This document shows, in pieces, positions 47,918-58,501 of a DNA stretch of 64,000 nucleotides (position 1 is the stretch's first letter; each line of letters opens with the position of its first letter). The translations under genes were made by a program, and so were the position numbers. Source of the DNA: Idiomarina sp. X4 (GTDB lineage Bacteria > Pseudomonadota > Gammaproteobacteria > Enterobacterales > Alteromonadaceae); contig NZ_CP025000.1 of NCBI RefSeq assembly GCF_002808045.1, positions 1,550,001 through 1,614,000 of the forward strand, read 5' to 3'. The notes under the pieces are model-generated. The model was not told where the DNA came from, made no database searches, and saw nothing but the letters and a program-made list of their open reading frames with translations.

Positions 47918-47937
47918 GCTGGCTTTCCTATTAACCC

Positions 47938-48228
47938 TTAAAACTTCATTTCCGTAATGGGGCTTTCTTCGAATTTAAGGTCGATTTGGTACTCGACACC
48001 GCCCGCACGGACAAAAAAGTAGGTTTTTTCTTTCTTAAAGACTTCTAATAAAGAGACCAGCCGGAGTCCAGGGCGACGCTCTGGCGGCAAATCAGTAAAC
48101 TCAACACCGCTGCGTGATACGAGAATGTTGTCGTATTTCGCGCCGGTGATTAAGAGAAGTTTTTTATTTTCGTCTTTTAAGAGAATTGTATTGCCCGTAA
48201 CTGAATACGGTTCTTCGTTACCAAACAA
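47938..48228 (-). CDS. Small uncharacterised protein of 96 residues
   Basis: No recognised domain. Predicted mostly beta strands with a basic and acidic mix, no signal peptide and no membrane segment, probably cytoplasmic. The start is TTG at 48228, supported by AGGAG 6 bases upstream on the reverse strand. It lies 37 bases after ruvX and 20 bases before the transglutaminase-like gene, all reverse, so it is probably the fifth gene of the rsmE-gshB-yqgE-ruvX operon. Confidence 0.7.
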   Translation of the reverse strand: MFGNEEPYSVTGNTILLKDENKKLLLITGAKYDNILVSRSGVEFTDLPPERRPGLRLVSLLEVFKKEKTYFFVRAGGVEYQIDLKFEESPITEMKF

Positions 48229-48265
48229 GGTCAGCTCCTGTCACATCAACTGATTACTGAGCACA

Positions 48266-48700
48266 CTATAACGAATTATCGCTTGTTGGCAAAGAATTGC
48301 TCAAGAAATCCTCGACAATTAGCAGTGCGGCTTGACTATCGACAAGTCCTTTATCGAGTTTCTTAAACCCTCCTGCGTTGAATAATTCTTCGCGCGCGGC
48401 GGTAGAAGTGAGTCGCTCGTCCTGAAAGGCGACCGGCAAACCAAAACGCCCATGTAATCGATTGCCAAACTTTTTCGCGCGTTGGGTGAGTGGCTGCTCT
48501 GTTCCGTCCATATTTAATGGCAGGCCGACAACCAATTGCTCGGGCTGCCACTCTTTAAATAGCTGCTCAATAGCGTCCCAATTGGGAATGCCATCTTTTG
48601 CCTTTAATGCGCTAAGCGGTGAGGCAGTACCAGTAATACGTTGGCCGACGGCGACACCAATGCTTTTGGTGCCAAAGTCAAAGCCGATAACCGTACTCAT
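48266..48700 (-). CDS. ruvX: Holliday junction resolvase-like RuvX (YqgF)
   Basis: RNase H-fold nuclease implicated in pre-16S rRNA 5' processing and possibly in recombination. The 144 residues have the catalytic entry [15 protein letters not shown] (residues 5-19), [14 protein letters not shown] near 57, [14 protein letters not shown] near 94 and a final [13 protein letters not shown]. The start overlaps the yqgE stop by four bases. Confidence 0.95.
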   Translation of the reverse strand: MSTVIGFDFGTKSIGVAVGQRITGTASPLSALKAKDGIPNWDAIEQLFKEWQPEQLVVGLPLNMDGTEQPLTQRAKKFGNRLHGRFGLPVAFQDERLTSTAAREELFNAGGFKKLDKGLVDSQAALLIVEDFLSNSLPTSDNSL

Positions 48701-49254
48701 GCGTGGCCTACATCAGGTGCCAGCTTCCAAACATCAAAGCCGAGTTGTTCTGTGGCCTTTTGCCAACGCTCGCTAACAGGCGTATTGAACAGGAGTTCCG
48801 GGTCGGCCGGTATGGCTAACCAGGAGTTGTCTTCCATTTCTTCTTCCAGCTGACCCGCTTCCCAGCCAGCATACCCCAATGTCAGTAAAAAATGCTGTGG
48901 CGCGGCCGATGAGCCTAATGCCTCTAAAATATCGCGCGAGGTCGTGACCATAATATCGTCGCTCATTTTCATGCTGGCGCGCCAGTTGTCTTGTGGCGGG
49001 TGAATGACGAAACCACGCTCACGACCGACAGGGCCGCCTTGATAAACCTGACCTTGCAGATACTCGTTATTCTCCGGGTAAACAATTTCCAGCTTATCCA
49101 GCAGCGAGGTCACACTAAGTTCGGCAGGTTGATTAATGACAAGCCCCATAGCGCCATCTTCGTTGTGCTCACAAATGTAAGTCACGGTTCGCTTAAATGC
49201 TGGATCATTCAGCATAGGGGTTGCTATCAAAAAATGGTTTTGTAAGCTGTTCAT
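48697..49254 (-). CDS. yqgE: YqgE/AlgH family protein
   Basis: Conserved UPF0301 protein; AlgH was linked to alginate regulation in Pseudomonas but the molecular role is unknown. I take the ATG at 49254, giving 185 residues beginning [13 protein letters not shown] like the E. coli protein. A GTG 9 bases upstream is 3 bases from AAGGAG, while the ATG is 12 bases away, so the start is not certain. Conserved segments include [18 protein letters not shown] and the [13 protein letters not shown] motif near 73. Confidence 0.92.
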   Translation of the reverse strand: MNSLQNHFLIATPMLNDPAFKRTVTYICEHNEDGAMGLVINQPAELSVTSLLDKLEIVYPENNEYLQGQVYQGGPVGRERGFVIHPPQDNWRASMKMSDDIMVTTSRDILEALGSSAAPQHFLLTLGYAGWEAGQLEEEMEDNSWLAIPADPELLFNTPVSERWQKATEQLGFDVWKLAPDVGHA

Positions 49255-49315
49255 CCGATTCACCGACTCCTTAACGATAATCTCTACTTCCGATATGGGG
49301 CCATCACGTCGAAAT

Positions 49316-50260
49316 TCAATTCAATTTTGACTCGACTGCCTCAAAAACAAGCTCGGCAATATTAATGTCGTAAGCGTTTTCAATTTCCCGCATGCAGGTT
49401 GGGCTAGTCACGTTTATTTCTGTTATACGGTCGCCGATGACATCCAGACCAACCAGAATCAGGCCTTTTTTCTTAAGTTCCGGGCCGACTTTGCGTGCTA
49501 GTGCCCAGTCGCTATCAGACAAGGGTTGGGCACGGCCAGTGCCGCCAGCCGCTAGATTACCGCGCGTTTCGCCGGCACTGGGAATGCGGGCTAATGAGTA
49601 CGGAACCGGTTCACCATCAATAATGAGAATGCGTTTATCGCCATCTTTTATCTCCGGTAAATACTTCTGCGCCATCGCATAACGCCGACCTTTTTCTGTC
49701 AGTGTTTCTATAATAACGCCGAGGTTGTTACCGTCAGCCGTCACCTTAAATATCGATGCGCCGCCCATACCGTCGAGTGGCTTTAAAATGACATCGCCGT
49801 GCTCTTTGTGAAACGCCTTTATGACGTCAGCGCGAGCACTCACCACCGTGTCAGCAATGGCGTCAGCAAACCACGACGTAAATAGCTTTTCGTTGCAGTC
49901 ACGGAGGCTTTGTGGTTTGTTCACGACCAAACTGCCGCGATGTTCGGCCAGCTCTAATATGTGCGTGGCATAAAGAAACTCACTGTCAAACGGCGGGTCT
50001 TTGCGCATCATAATGACGTCGAAGCTATCCAGTGGCAGATACTCACTGTCTTTCAGGCTGTAAAAGTCGGTTTTCTGGTCGCGTACCGTGACTTCCTGGA
50101 CAAACGCCATCGGGTTACCGTTGTCGATGACTAAGTCGCCCAGTTCCAGATAAAAGCACTGATAACCGCGTGCCTGTGCTTCCAGCAATAAGCGGAAGCT
50201 CGTATCTTTTTCGGTTTTCACATCGGCGATAGGATCCATCACCATGGCTAACTTCTTCAT
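49316..50260 (-). CDS. gshB: Glutathione synthetase
   Basis: ATP-grasp enzyme joining glycine to gamma-glutamylcysteine. The ATG at 50260 with AAGGAG 5 bases upstream gives 314 residues, the usual length, beginning MKKLAMVMDPI. It has RKDPPFDSEFLYATHILE near 86, KPLDGMGGASIF near 160, the ATP-grasp segment GRYAMAQKYLPE-like region near 196, and NVTSPTCMREIE near 285 with metal ligands. The downstream gene begins 62 bases after its stop. Confidence 0.96.
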   Translation of the reverse strand: MKKLAMVMDPIADVKTEKDTSFRLLLEAQARGYQCFYLELGDLVIDNGNPMAFVQEVTVRDQKTDFYSLKDSEYLPLDSFDVIMMRKDPPFDSEFLYATHILELAEHRGSLVVNKPQSLRDCNEKLFTSWFADAIADTVVSARADVIKAFHKEHGDVILKPLDGMGGASIFKVTADGNNLGVIIETLTEKGRRYAMAQKYLPEIKDGDKRILIIDGEPVPYSLARIPSAGETRGNLAAGGTGRAQPLSDSDWALARKVGPELKKKGLILVGLDVIGDRITEINVTSPTCMREIENAYDINIAELVFEAVESKLN

Positions 50261-50270
50261 ATAAACTCCT

Positions 50271-51002
50271 TTAGCGTAAATCGCCAAACTGATACTGCAC
50301 CGCGGTTAAAGCAGACAGTGCTGCGGTTTCGGTTCTTAGTATTCTTGGGCCTAACTTCATGGGTTTAAAGCCCTGCTGTTCGGCCTCAAGGACTTCCTCG
50401 TCGGTGAAGCCACCCTCGGGGCCAATCAATAGCTGAATGCCTTTATCGGCTTGCGTGTAAGAAGACAGTGGCTGCTCGGCGGTTGGGTCTAGTGTCAGTC
50501 GTAGCCCGTCAAAGCTGTTATTGATAAAGTCTTCCAGAGTCTGTGCCGGTTTAACGTTCGGTACGATACTGCGGCCGCACTGTTCACAAGCCGAGCGCAC
50601 TATTTTCTGCCATTGCTGCTGCTTTTTTTCGAGCCGGTCACCGCTGAGCTTGACGCCGCAGCGCTCGCTAAAGAGCGGCGTAATCTCGCTCACCCCAAGC
50701 TCTACCGATTTTTGCAATACGAAGTCCATACGATCGCCCCGTGAGATGACTTGTCCTAAATGCACTGGAACCGGGGATTCGGTGTCATTATCTTCCACGG
50801 CTGCTACCTTAAAAGACGCAGACTTTTTAGTCACCTGGGTAATGGTTGCTGAGTAATTCTTACCGTCCCCATTGAATAAGACAATGGGGTCATTTACGTT
50901 TAAACGCAGCACTTTTATCAGGTGTTGGAAACCGTCCGCACTCAGTTCGGTTTCAACGTTTATATCGATGGGATCAGGGTGAAAGATCCGCGGTACTCGC
51001 AT
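50271..51002 (-). CDS. rsmE: 16S rRNA m3U1498 methyltransferase
   Basis: SPOUT-family enzyme methylating U1498 of 16S rRNA. ATG at 51002 gives 243 residues, equal to E. coli RsmE, beginning MRVPRIFHPDP. It has an N-terminal PUA-like part, the QKSVELGVSEITPLFSERC segment near 89, and the C-terminal knot motifs LLIGPEGGFTDEEV near 190 and LGPRILRTETAALSAL near 216. It is divergent from metK. Confidence 0.96.
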   Translation of the reverse strand: MRVPRIFHPDPIDINVETELSADGFQHLIKVLRLNVNDPIVLFNGDGKNYSATITQVTKKSASFKVAAVEDNDTESPVPVHLGQVISRGDRMDFVLQKSVELGVSEITPLFSERCGVKLSGDRLEKKQQQWQKIVRSACEQCGRSIVPNVKPAQTLEDFINNSFDGLRLTLDPTAEQPLSSYTQADKGIQLLIGPEGGFTDEEVLEAEQQGFKPMKLGPRILRTETAALSALTAVQYQFGDLR

Positions 51003-51018
51003 GCTATTCGCCTTATTC

Positions 51019-51042
51019 GGACTTTTAGACGTCCAGAAGTAG
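51019..51042. promoter_or_regulatory. Candidate MetJ operator (three tandem met boxes)
   Basis: Three adjacent 8-base units resemble the met box AGACGTCT: 51019-51026 (5 of 8), 51027-51034 AGACGTCC (7 of 8) and 51035-51042 (5 of 8). They lie 76-99 bases before metK and directly upstream of the divergent rsmE. MetJ represses metK in E. coli. The presence of MetJ in this organism cannot be seen here. Confidence 0.4.
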
Positions 51043-51117
51043 AAAAAAAAAGAGTGATCGGTTACATTATGCAACCAGTATTGAGTGATTTCATCAAAAT
51101 AAAGGAATAGTGGGCAT

Positions 51118-52263
51118 ATGTCACGTCACCTGTTTACCTCAGAGTCAGTGTCCGAAGGGCATCCGGACAAAATTGCCGATCAGATATCTGATGCAGTTTT
51201 AGACGCTATTTTAGCGAAAGATCCTAAGGCCCGTGTTGCTTGTGAAACGTATGTAAAAACCGGGATGGTATTGGTTGGCGGAGAAATTTCAACCAAGGCC
51301 TGGGTTGACGTTGAAGACCTTGCACGTCAAACCGTCAAAGACATTGGTTATCGACATTCCGATATGGGTTTTGACGGCGCGTCTTGTGCAGTATTAAACG
51401 CCATTGGTAAGCAAAGCGGTGACATCAATCAGGGCGTTGACCGCGACAAACCTGAAGAGCAGGGGGCAGGTGACCAGGGCTTAATGTTTGGTTATGCCTC
51501 GAATGAAACGTCGGTACTTATGCCGGCTCCAATTACTTATGCACACCGCGTTATGCAGCGCCAATCGGAAGTGCGTACTAACGGTACGTTAGATTGGTTA
51601 CGCCCGGACGCCAAAAGTCAGCTAACGTTTGTTTATGAGAACGGCAAACCTGTCGCTATTGATACCGTGGTTCTGTCAACTCAGCACAGAGAAGATATTA
51701 CCCAGGAAACGCTGCGCGAAGCGGTGATGGAAGAGATCATTAAACCGGTATTGCCGGAGCAGTGGGTTTCCAAAGACACGCAATTCCATATTAATCCTAC
51801 CGGTCGTTTTGTGGTGGGTGGCCCGATGGGCGACTGCGGCTTGACGGGTCGTAAGATCATTGTAGATACCTATGGCGGCATGGCACGTCACGGTGGCGGA
51901 GCTTTCTCGGGTAAAGACCCGTCAAAAGTTGACCGCAGTGCGGCTTATGCGGCGCGTTATGTTGCTAAGAACTTGGTCGCCGCCGGTTTGGCAGAGCGTT
52001 GTGAACTGCAAATCTCTTACGCCATTGGTGTTGCGGAGCCAACCTCCATCAGCATTGATACCTTCGGTACATCTAAGTACTCAGAAGAGCAACTCATTGC
52101 ATTAGTGCGTCGTCACTTCGACTTACGCCCTTATGGTTTAATTAAGATGCTCGACCTGGAACGTCCTATTTATAAGCAAACCGCCGCATACGGGCACTTT
52201 GGTCGTGATGGCTTACCGTGGGAGCAAACGGATAAAGCGGCTGATTTACAGGCTGATATTTAG
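51118..52263 (+). CDS. metK: S-adenosylmethionine synthetase
   Basis: Makes SAM from methionine and ATP; the cofactor for the TrmB-like, RsmA and RsmE enzymes of this window. The 381-residue protein has [20 protein letters not shown] (residues 9-28), [12 protein letters not shown] near 116, the phosphate loop [19 protein letters not shown] near 257 and a final domain with [18 protein letters not shown] at 51101-51106 precedes the ATG. It is divergent from rsmE. Confidence 0.98.
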   Translation: MSRHLFTSESVSEGHPDKIADQISDAVLDAILAKDPKARVACETYVKTGMVLVGGEISTKAWVDVEDLARQTVKDIGYRHSDMGFDGASCAVLNAIGKQSGDINQGVDRDKPEEQGAGDQGLMFGYASNETSVLMPAPITYAHRVMQRQSEVRTNGTLDWLRPDAKSQLTFVYENGKPVAIDTVVLSTQHREDITQETLREAVMEEIIKPVLPEQWVSKDTQFHINPTGRFVVGGPMGDCGLTGRKIIVDTYGGMARHGGGAFSGKDPSKVDRSAAYAARYVAKNLVAAGLAERCELQISYAIGVAEPTSISIDTFGTSKYSEEQLIALVRRHFDLRPYGLIKMLDLERPIYKQTAAYGHFGRDGLPWEQTDKAADLQADI

Positions 52264-52291
52264 TCAGAAATTAACCAATAAATTTGCTTGT

Positions 52292-52352
52292 ACCCCCTGA
52301 AATGTGGAGAATACGCGCATCGCAAGTTGCTCTTCATCCTCAGGGGGTTTTT
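52292..52352 (+). terminator. Hairpin between metK and tkt containing the tkt Shine-Dalgarno
   Basis: ACCCCCTGA (52292-52300) pairs perfectly with TCAGGGGGT (52340-52348), with partial pairing continuing inside a 39-base loop, followed by T52348-52352. The tkt ATG begins at 52354. AGGGGG in the right arm is the likely tkt Shine-Dalgarno, 6 bases from the ATG. It could be the metK terminator or a leader structure controlling tkt. Confidence 0.6.
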
Positions 52353-52353
52353 A

Positions 52354-54354
52354 ATGTCAGAACGTCAATATCTCGCCAATGCCATCCGTGCGCTTAGCAT
52401 GGACGCTGTTCAAAAAGCCAAGTCGGGACACCCCGGTGCGCCAATGGGCATGGCAGATATCGCAGAAGTGTTATGGCGTGACTACCTAAAACATAACCCT
52501 GATAACCCTGACTGGGCCGACCGTGACCGCTTTGTGTTGTCCAATGGTCACGGCTCTATGTTGATTTACTCTCTGCTACACCTTACTGGTTATGACCTCA
52601 GCATTGACGACTTAAAGCAGTTTCGCCAATTAGATTCAAAAACCCCTGGTCACCCGGAATACGGATACACTCCGGGGGTTGAAACGACAACGGGTCCTTT
52701 AGGTCAGGGCGTTGCGAACGCTGTCGGAATGGCTTTAGCAGAAAAAGTGCTGGCGGCACAGTTTAATCGTGATAATCACAACATTATTGATCACCACACT
52801 TATGCTTTTTTAGGTGACGGTTGCTTAATGGAAGGCATTTCTCACGAGGTTTGCTCCTTGGCAGGTACGTTGGGTCTTGGCAAGCTGATTGCGTTTTATG
52901 ACGATAACGGTATTTCGATTGACGGTGAAGTAGAAGGTTGGTTTACCGACAACACGGCCAAGCGTTTTGAGTCTTATGGTTGGCAAGTGATTGAAGCGGT
53001 CGATGGTCATGACTCAGAAGCAATTACGCAGGCGATAGAAGCCGCGCGCTCAGAAACTAATAAGCCGACATTGATTATCTGTAAAACCGTTATCGGCTTT
53101 GGCTCGCCGAATAAACAAGGCTCTGAAAGCTGTCACGGCGCTCCGCTGGGCGATGATGAAATAGCCGCTACGCGCAAGCAGTTGAACTGGTCGCACGATG
53201 CATTTGAAATCCCTGCCGACGTTTACCAGCAATGGTCAGCAAAAGACAAAGGCGCTGCGGTGGAGTCATCGTGGAATAAGCGTTGGGTAGCCTATGAACA
53301 AGAGCACCCGGAACTTGCGCAAGAGCTGAAACGCCGACTGAATGGCGAACTTCCGGAAGACTTCTCGACAACAGTCTTCAATTACGCACAGAAACTACAG
53401 AATGCGCCGGAAGCAATCGCAACCCGTAAAGCATCACTGAATGTATTAAACGAACTAGGACCGAAACTGCCAGAACTGTTAGGTGGCTCTGCTGACTTAG
53501 CGGGTTCTAACTTAACGTTGTGGGACGGGGCCAAGGGCGTCACCGCAGACGACGCTAGCGGTAATTACGTTTACTACGGTGTCCGCGAATTTGGTATGTC
53601 GGCTATTATGAATGGTGTGACACTGCATGGTGGCTTCAAAGCTTATGGTGCTACCTTCCTGATGTTTATGGAATATGCCCGTAACGCCGTGCGTATGGCG
53701 GCACTAATGAAACAGCCAAGCATTTTTGTCTACACCCATGACTCTATTGGCCTGGGAGAAGACGGTCCAACACACCAACCAGTTGAGCAGTTAGCCAACT
53801 TGCGTCAAACACCAAACCTGCAATGCTGGCGCCCATGTGACCCTGTGGAAACGGCGGTAGCCTGGGGCGCGGCAATACAGAGCAGCAAAACGCCGTCGGC
53901 ACTGGTGTTTAGCCGTCAGGGAATGCAACAACAAGAGCGAGACGAAGAGCAGTTAGCGAGTATTGCCCGCGGTGGTTATATTCTGAAAGATTGCGACGGC
54001 GAACCTGAGGTTATTTTCATTGCGACAGGCTCTGAAGTTGACTTGGCCGTTGAAGCCTATCAGCAACTGTCGGAAGAAGGCCACAAGGTGCGCGTTGTCT
54101 CTATGCCATCGACCAATGTGTTTGATATTCAAAGTGCTGAATACAAAGAGTCGGTGTTGCCGGCGAATGTGACGCGCCGTGTGGCTATTGAAGCCGGTAT
54201 TACTGATTTTTGGTTGAAATACGTTGGCCTTAATGGCGAGGTAGTTGGTATGACAACCTTTGGTGAGTCAGCCCCTGCTGGTGATTTATACAAGCACTTT
54301 GGCATTACCGCTGAAAATGCTGTGTCCGCTGCCAAACGTTTATTGGAAGCGTAA
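52354..54354 (+). CDS. tkt: Transketolase
   Basis: Thiamine-diphosphate enzyme that moves two-carbon units in the pentose phosphate pathway. The ATG at 52354 gives 666 residues, like E. coli TktA. It has [19 protein letters not shown] near 25, the cofactor motif [13 protein letters not shown] near 154, [18 protein letters not shown] near 469 and FSRQGM near 526. An in-frame TTG 66 bases upstream falls inside the leader hairpin and is rejected. It is followed directly by epd and in turn by pgk and fbaA, as in enterics. Confidence 0.97.
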   Translation: MSERQYLANAIRALSMDAVQKAKSGHPGAPMGMADIAEVLWRDYLKHNPDNPDWADRDRFVLSNGHGSMLIYSLLHLTGYDLSIDDLKQFRQLDSKTPGHPEYGYTPGVETTTGPLGQGVANAVGMALAEKVLAAQFNRDNHNIIDHHTYAFLGDGCLMEGISHEVCSLAGTLGLGKLIAFYDDNGISIDGEVEGWFTDNTAKRFESYGWQVIEAVDGHDSEAITQAIEAARSETNKPTLIICKTVIGFGSPNKQGSESCHGAPLGDDEIAATRKQLNWSHDAFEIPADVYQQWSAKDKGAAVESSWNKRWVAYEQEHPELAQELKRRLNGELPEDFSTTVFNYAQKLQNAPEAIATRKASLNVLNELGPKLPELLGGSADLAGSNLTLWDGAKGVTADDASGNYVYYGVREFGMSAIMNGVTLHGGFKAYGATFLMFMEYARNAVRMAALMKQPSIFVYTHDSIGLGEDGPTHQPVEQLANLRQTPNLQCWRPCDPVETAVAWGAAIQSSKTPSALVFSRQGMQQQERDEEQLASIARGGYILKDCDGEPEVIFIATGSEVDLAVEAYQQLSEEGHKVRVVSMPSTNVFDIQSAEYKESVLPANVTRRVAIEAGITDFWLKYVGLNGEVVGMTTFGESAPAGDLYKHFGITAENAVSAAKRLLEA

Positions 54355-55374
54355 ATGAGCAAAGCCGTTCGTATAGCAATTAATGGTTTCGGTCGCATCG
54401 GCCGAAGCTTTTTGCGTGCGCTTTATGAGAATAAGTACCGGGACAACATTCAAGTTGTGCTGATTAACGAGCCAGCCGCGTCTGAAGCTATCGCTCATTT
54501 ACTGAAATATGATTCCAGTCATGGCCGTTTTGGTTTCAAAGTGGCGCAGTCACAGGACGAGCTAACGGTTGCCGGAGACGACATTGCGCTTGAACATGAA
54601 ACTGGCATTGAAGCCATTGATTGGGCGTCCTATGAGGTCGACTTTGTGGTCGACTGTACCGGCGTCTATGGCAGTCAGAGCGATGGTCAGCGTTATTTGG
54701 CACAAGGTGTGAAACGGGTCTTGTTTTCGCATCCGGGTAAGCCAGATGTCGACTTTACCGCCATTTATGGCGTGAATGAAAATGAATTGTTGCCCGAGCA
54801 TAAAGTCATTTCGAATGGCTCGTGTACGACGAACTGTATTGTACCGGTCATTAAAGTACTGGACGACACATTTGGCATAGACTCAGGCGCTATCACCACC
54901 ATTCACTCGGCAATGCATGATCAGCAAGTTATCGACGCTTATCACCCCGATTTACGGCGTACCCGGGCTGCCGGGCGTTCAATTATTCCGGTTGATACGA
55001 AGTTAGCTCGCGGTATTGAGCGTATATTGCCGCATTTAGAAGGTCGTTTTGAAGCCATTGCGGTGCGAGTCCCGACGACCAATGTTACCGCAATGGACTT
55101 AAGCGTTACGCTCAATAGCGACGCGACGCTGGAAACGGTGAACAAAGTGTTGAAAGAGCATAGCGCTGGTGCGCTGCAGGGCATCCTGGACTATACCGAA
55201 GAGCCGCTGGTTTCCATCGACTTTAACCATGACCCTCACTCAGCCATTGTTGATGGCACTCAAACGCGCGTCAGTCATAAGCGACTGGTGAAGCTATTGT
55301 GCTGGTGCGACAACGAATGGGGCTTTGCGAATCGTTTACTCGATACGACGCGCAAAATGGCTGAACAGCTTTAA
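54355..55374 (+). CDS. epd: D-erythrose-4-phosphate dehydrogenase
   Basis: Oxidises erythrose 4-phosphate to 4-phosphoerythronate on the DXP-dependent vitamin B6 route (PdxA is also in the window). The 339-residue GAPDH relative has [15 protein letters not shown] near 8, the catalytic Cys in [13 protein letters not shown] near 155, [20 protein letters not shown] near 182 and [11 protein letters not shown] near 317. Similarity to E. coli Epd through the [19 protein letters not shown] stretch separates it from true GapA. The ATG follows the tkt stop with no gap. Confidence 0.92.
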   Translation: MSKAVRIAINGFGRIGRSFLRALYENKYRDNIQVVLINEPAASEAIAHLLKYDSSHGRFGFKVAQSQDELTVAGDDIALEHETGIEAIDWASYEVDFVVDCTGVYGSQSDGQRYLAQGVKRVLFSHPGKPDVDFTAIYGVNENELLPEHKVISNGSCTTNCIVPVIKVLDDTFGIDSGAITTIHSAMHDQQVIDAYHPDLRRTRAAGRSIIPVDTKLARGIERILPHLEGRFEAIAVRVPTTNVTAMDLSVTLNSDATLETVNKVLKEHSAGALQGILDYTEEPLVSIDFNHDPHSAIVDGTQTRVSHKRLVKLLCWCDNEWGFANRLLDTTRKMAEQL

Positions 55375-55401
55375 TCTGAATTTACAGAAGAGAGGTTTTA
55401 C

Positions 55402-56583
55402 ATGTCTGTCGTTGCAATGACTGATTTGGATTTATCGAATAAACGCGTCCTGATTCGCGAAGACCTGAATGTGCCGGTTAAAGATGGCAAAGTGGCATCA
55501 GACGCTCGCCTGAAAGCCGCTATTCCTAGCATTAAAGCAGCCTTAGACGGCGGCGCAAAGGTGATGGTGATGTCGCATTTGGGTCGCCCCACCGAAGGCG
55601 AATATGACGCGCAGTTTTCTATGCAGCCGGTTGTGGATTACTTGGCAAACGCACTCGACTGCCCGGTTCGTTTATGCAAAGACTATCTTAATGGCGTTGA
55701 GATTGACTCGGGCGAATTGGTTATTTTTGAAAATGTTCGATTCAACGTTGGTGAAAAGAAAAACGACGACGAATTAGCTAAGAAGTTGGCTGCTTTATGT
55801 GACGTGTATGTTATGGACGCATTTGGCACGGCTCACCGCGCTCAGGCATCGACACATGGCGTTGCTAAATATGCGCCAGTCGCGTGTGCCGGTCCGCTGT
55901 TGGCAGCCGAGTTAGAAGCCCTTGGCAAAGCATTGGAAAACCCGAAACGCCCATTAGTGGCTATTGTTGGTGGCTCTAAAGTTTCAACTAAGCTGACGGT
56001 GTTGGAGTCGTTGAGCGGCGTTGTTGATCAACTGATTGTGGGCGGTGGTATTGCGAACACTTTTGTTGCGGCGGCTGGTCATAATGTGGGTAAGTCTTTG
56101 TACGAAGCCGATCTGACTGACGAGGCAAACCGCCTGGTTGAGCAAGCGCAAGCGAAAGGCGGCGACATTCCATTACCCGTTGATGTTGTCACAGGCAAAG
56201 AATTTAGCGCGGAAGCAAAGGCGGAAACGAAAGCGGTAAATAAGGTGGCCGATGATGACATGATTTTCGATATTGGCCCCAAAACCGCAGAACAACTCGC
56301 TGCTATGCTCAAGAACGCGGGCACGATTGTTTGGAACGGTCCTGTCGGCGTATTTGAATTTGAGCAATTTGGAAATGGTACAAAAGCCATTGCTGATGCC
56401 ATTGCAAATAGTGATGCATTTTCAATTGCAGGTGGTGGAGACACCCTTGCAGCCATTGATCAATATGGTATCGCTGATAAGATAAGCTATATTTCAACAG
56501 GTGGCGGAGCATTTTTGGAGTTTCTGGAAGGTAAAACCTTACCCGCAGTAGCCGTTTTAGAAGAGCGCGCAAACGACGCCTGA
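55402..56583 (+). CDS. pgk: Phosphoglycerate kinase
   Basis: Reversible transfer of phosphate between 1,3-bisphosphoglycerate and ADP. The 393 residues match the family. It has [12 protein letters not shown] near 14, [10 protein letters not shown] near 57, [13 protein letters not shown] near 113, [13 protein letters not shown] near 187 and the ATP site [13 protein letters not shown] near 350 with [20 protein letters not shown] lies a few bases before the ATG. Part of tkt-epd-pgk-fbaA. Confidence 0.98.
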   Translation: MSVVAMTDLDLSNKRVLIREDLNVPVKDGKVASDARLKAAIPSIKAALDGGAKVMVMSHLGRPTEGEYDAQFSMQPVVDYLANALDCPVRLCKDYLNGVEIDSGELVIFENVRFNVGEKKNDDELAKKLAALCDVYVMDAFGTAHRAQASTHGVAKYAPVACAGPLLAAELEALGKALENPKRPLVAIVGGSKVSTKLTVLESLSGVVDQLIVGGGIANTFVAAAGHNVGKSLYEADLTDEANRLVEQAQAKGGDIPLPVDVVTGKEFSAEAKAETKAVNKVADDDMIFDIGPKTAEQLAAMLKNAGTIVWNGPVGVFEFEQFGNGTKAIADAIANSDAFSIAGGGDTLAAIDQYGIADKISYISTGGGAFLEFLEGKTLPAVAVLEERANDA

Positions 56584-56615
56584 ACACAAGTTTTATAATT
56601 TAAAGGAGTATTTTT

Positions 56616-57680
56616 ATGGCCTTGGTGTCATTACGACAGTTATTGGATCACGCCGCCGAGCACGACTATGGTGTACCGGCGTTTAACGTAAATAACCTAG
56701 AGCAAATGCGCGCCATCATGCAGGCAGCTGACGCAACCGACAGCCCGGTGATCGTTCAAGCGTCAGCCGGCGCTCGTAAATACGCAGGGGCTCCTTTCTT
56801 GCGTCATCTAATTCAAGCTGCCGTTGAAGAGTGGCCACATATTCCTGTGGTGGTTCACCAGGATCACGGTACGTCACCTGCGGTGTGTCAGCGCTCAATC
56901 CAATTAGGCTTTAGTTCCGTCATGATGGACGGCTCTTTGCTGGAAGACGGCAAAACGCCGGCGGACTACGACTACAATGTTCGTGTTACTAAGCAAACGG
57001 TTGAAATGGCGCATGCGTGTGGTGTTTCGGTTGAAGGGGAACTTGGCTGCCTGGGGTCGTTAGAAACAGGCGAAGCGGGCGAAGAAGATGGCGTTGGCGC
57101 TGAAGGCAAATTGTCACACGATCAGCTACTGACTGATCCTGAAGAAGCGGCAGAATTCGTTAAGGCAACGAACGTTGATGCTTTGGCTATCGCTTGTGGT
57201 ACGTCTCATGGTGCCTACAAATTCACACGCCCACCAACAGGCGATATTTTGTCCATTGACCGCATTAAAGAGATTCATCGTCGCATTCCGGGTACGCATT
57301 TGGTGATGCATGGTTCATCGTCTGTACCTCAGGAGTGGCTGAAAGTGATTAATGAATTTGGTGGCGAAATTCCTGAAACTTACGGTGTTCCGGTTGAGCA
57401 AATTCAGGAAGGCATCAAAAACGGTGTTCGCAAAGTCAACATTGATACTGACTTGCGTTTAGCATCAACCGGTGCAATCCGTCGTCACTTGGCAGAGAAT
57501 CCATCAAACTTTGACCCGCGTAAATTCTTAGCGGCAGCAACGACAGCGATGGAAGAAATCTGTAAAGCACGTTATGAAGCCTTCGGCTGTGCAGGCATGG
57601 CAAGTAAAATAAAACCAATAACGTTAGAAACCATGTTCCAGCGCTACGGAAGTGGTGAATTAAACGCAATTGTGAAATAA
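56616..57680 (+). CDS. fbaA: Fructose-bisphosphate aldolase, class II
   Basis: Zn-dependent cleavage of fructose 1,6-bisphosphate. The 354-residue protein has [10 protein letters not shown] near 23, the metal His pair and Asp in [10 protein letters not shown] near 82-91, [15 protein letters not shown] near 138, [10 protein letters not shown] near 197, [11 protein letters not shown] near 230 and NIDTDLR near 278. It resembles the Calvin-type (class IIB-like) enzymes rather than E. coli FbaA, so another symbol may be used. AAAGGAG precedes the ATG by 9 bases. The next gene starts 11 bases after the stop. Confidence 0.93.
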   Translation: MALVSLRQLLDHAAEHDYGVPAFNVNNLEQMRAIMQAADATDSPVIVQASAGARKYAGAPFLRHLIQAAVEEWPHIPVVVHQDHGTSPAVCQRSIQLGFSSVMMDGSLLEDGKTPADYDYNVRVTKQTVEMAHACGVSVEGELGCLGSLETGEAGEEDGVGAEGKLSHDQLLTDPEEAAEFVKATNVDALAIACGTSHGAYKFTRPPTGDILSIDRIKEIHRRIPGTHLVMHGSSSVPQEWLKVINEFGGEIPETYGVPVEQIQEGIKNGVRKVNIDTDLRLASTGAIRRHLAENPSNFDPRKFLAAATTAMEEICKARYEAFGCAGMASKIKPITLETMFQRYGSGELNAIVK

Positions 57681-57691
57681 AAGGGGTTAAT

Positions 57692-58477
57692 GTGCGTTTT
57701 TCAGTATTATTTGCAAGTTTATTTTTGTCGGTATCGGCCAATGCTCAAACCTTCATGTTTGATGACGCTGACGATATGGATACCGAAACGGTTGAAGAGT
57801 GGGAAGCAAGTGCTGAGTTTGGCCTGCTTTACACGTCGGGTAATACCGAGACTGAAAGCTTAAAAGGCAAGCTTAATATATCGCGAGACGTCCAAAATTG
57901 GCGTCATAAAGGTGTTATTGACTACTACACGGCTGAACAGGAAGACCAGTCAACAGGTGAGTCAATTGAAACCGCTGATCGTATGTTTGTGTCGGCTCAG
58001 AGCAACTACAAGTTTTCACCGGACAGTCGCTCTTCATTATTTGTTTTCGGTTCTTATGAGGAAGACGAGTTTAGTGGTTACGAGTATCAGGCAACGGTAG
58101 CAACCGGTTATGGTGCGCGTTATCGCTATGATGAAGACATTTACGCCGACTATGAAATTGGTCCTGGTTATTCTCGAACCAAGCCAATTCAAATTGAAGG
58201 TGAGCCCCCTGTTGAATCTGAAGGGCAAATGATTCTTCGTTTAGCGGGAAGTCTGGACTGGAAGATCTCCGAAAACTCTAAGTTCAATGCGCTCGTGTCT
58301 TCAGAACTTGGTGAAGATAATACCAAGAGCAAGGCTGAGCTGTCGTTGTCCTCTAACATCAACAGCTCACTGGCGATGAAGTTTTCTGTCAGCGGAACCC
58401 ATAACTCAACCGTTGCAGACGAAAGCATTGAGAAGTTAGATACTGAAACCGCAGTGACGTTAGTGTATACCTTCTAA
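57692..58477 (+). CDS. DUF481 family outer-membrane beta-barrel protein
   Basis: Probably an outer-membrane barrel, function unknown (related to YdiY). Start GTG at 57692 with AAGGGG 5 bases upstream. The 261 residues begin with a signal peptide (1-19, cut SANA-QT), then an acidic linker and alternating strands; it opens with GLLYTSGNTETESLKGKLN and ends in a terminal Phe (TAVTLVYTF) as barrel proteins do. It is read with fbaA, just 11 bases after it, and followed by a terminator. Confidence 0.8.
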   Translation: MRFSVLFASLFLSVSANAQTFMFDDADDMDTETVEEWEASAEFGLLYTSGNTETESLKGKLNISRDVQNWRHKGVIDYYTAEQEDQSTGESIETADRMFVSAQSNYKFSPDSRSSLFVFGSYEEDEFSGYEYQATVATGYGARYRYDEDIYADYEIGPGYSRTKPIQIEGEPPVESEGQMILRLAGSLDWKISENSKFNALVSSELGEDNTKSKAELSLSSNINSSLAMKFSVSGTHNSTVADESIEKLDTETAVTLVYTF

Positions 58478-58501
58478 AAACGATTGAAGCGTACATGACT
58501 T

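Noticed and set aside
52288..52353. N-terminal extension of transketolase from TTG 52288
   Set aside because: It runs through the leader hairpin and is absent from known transketolases.
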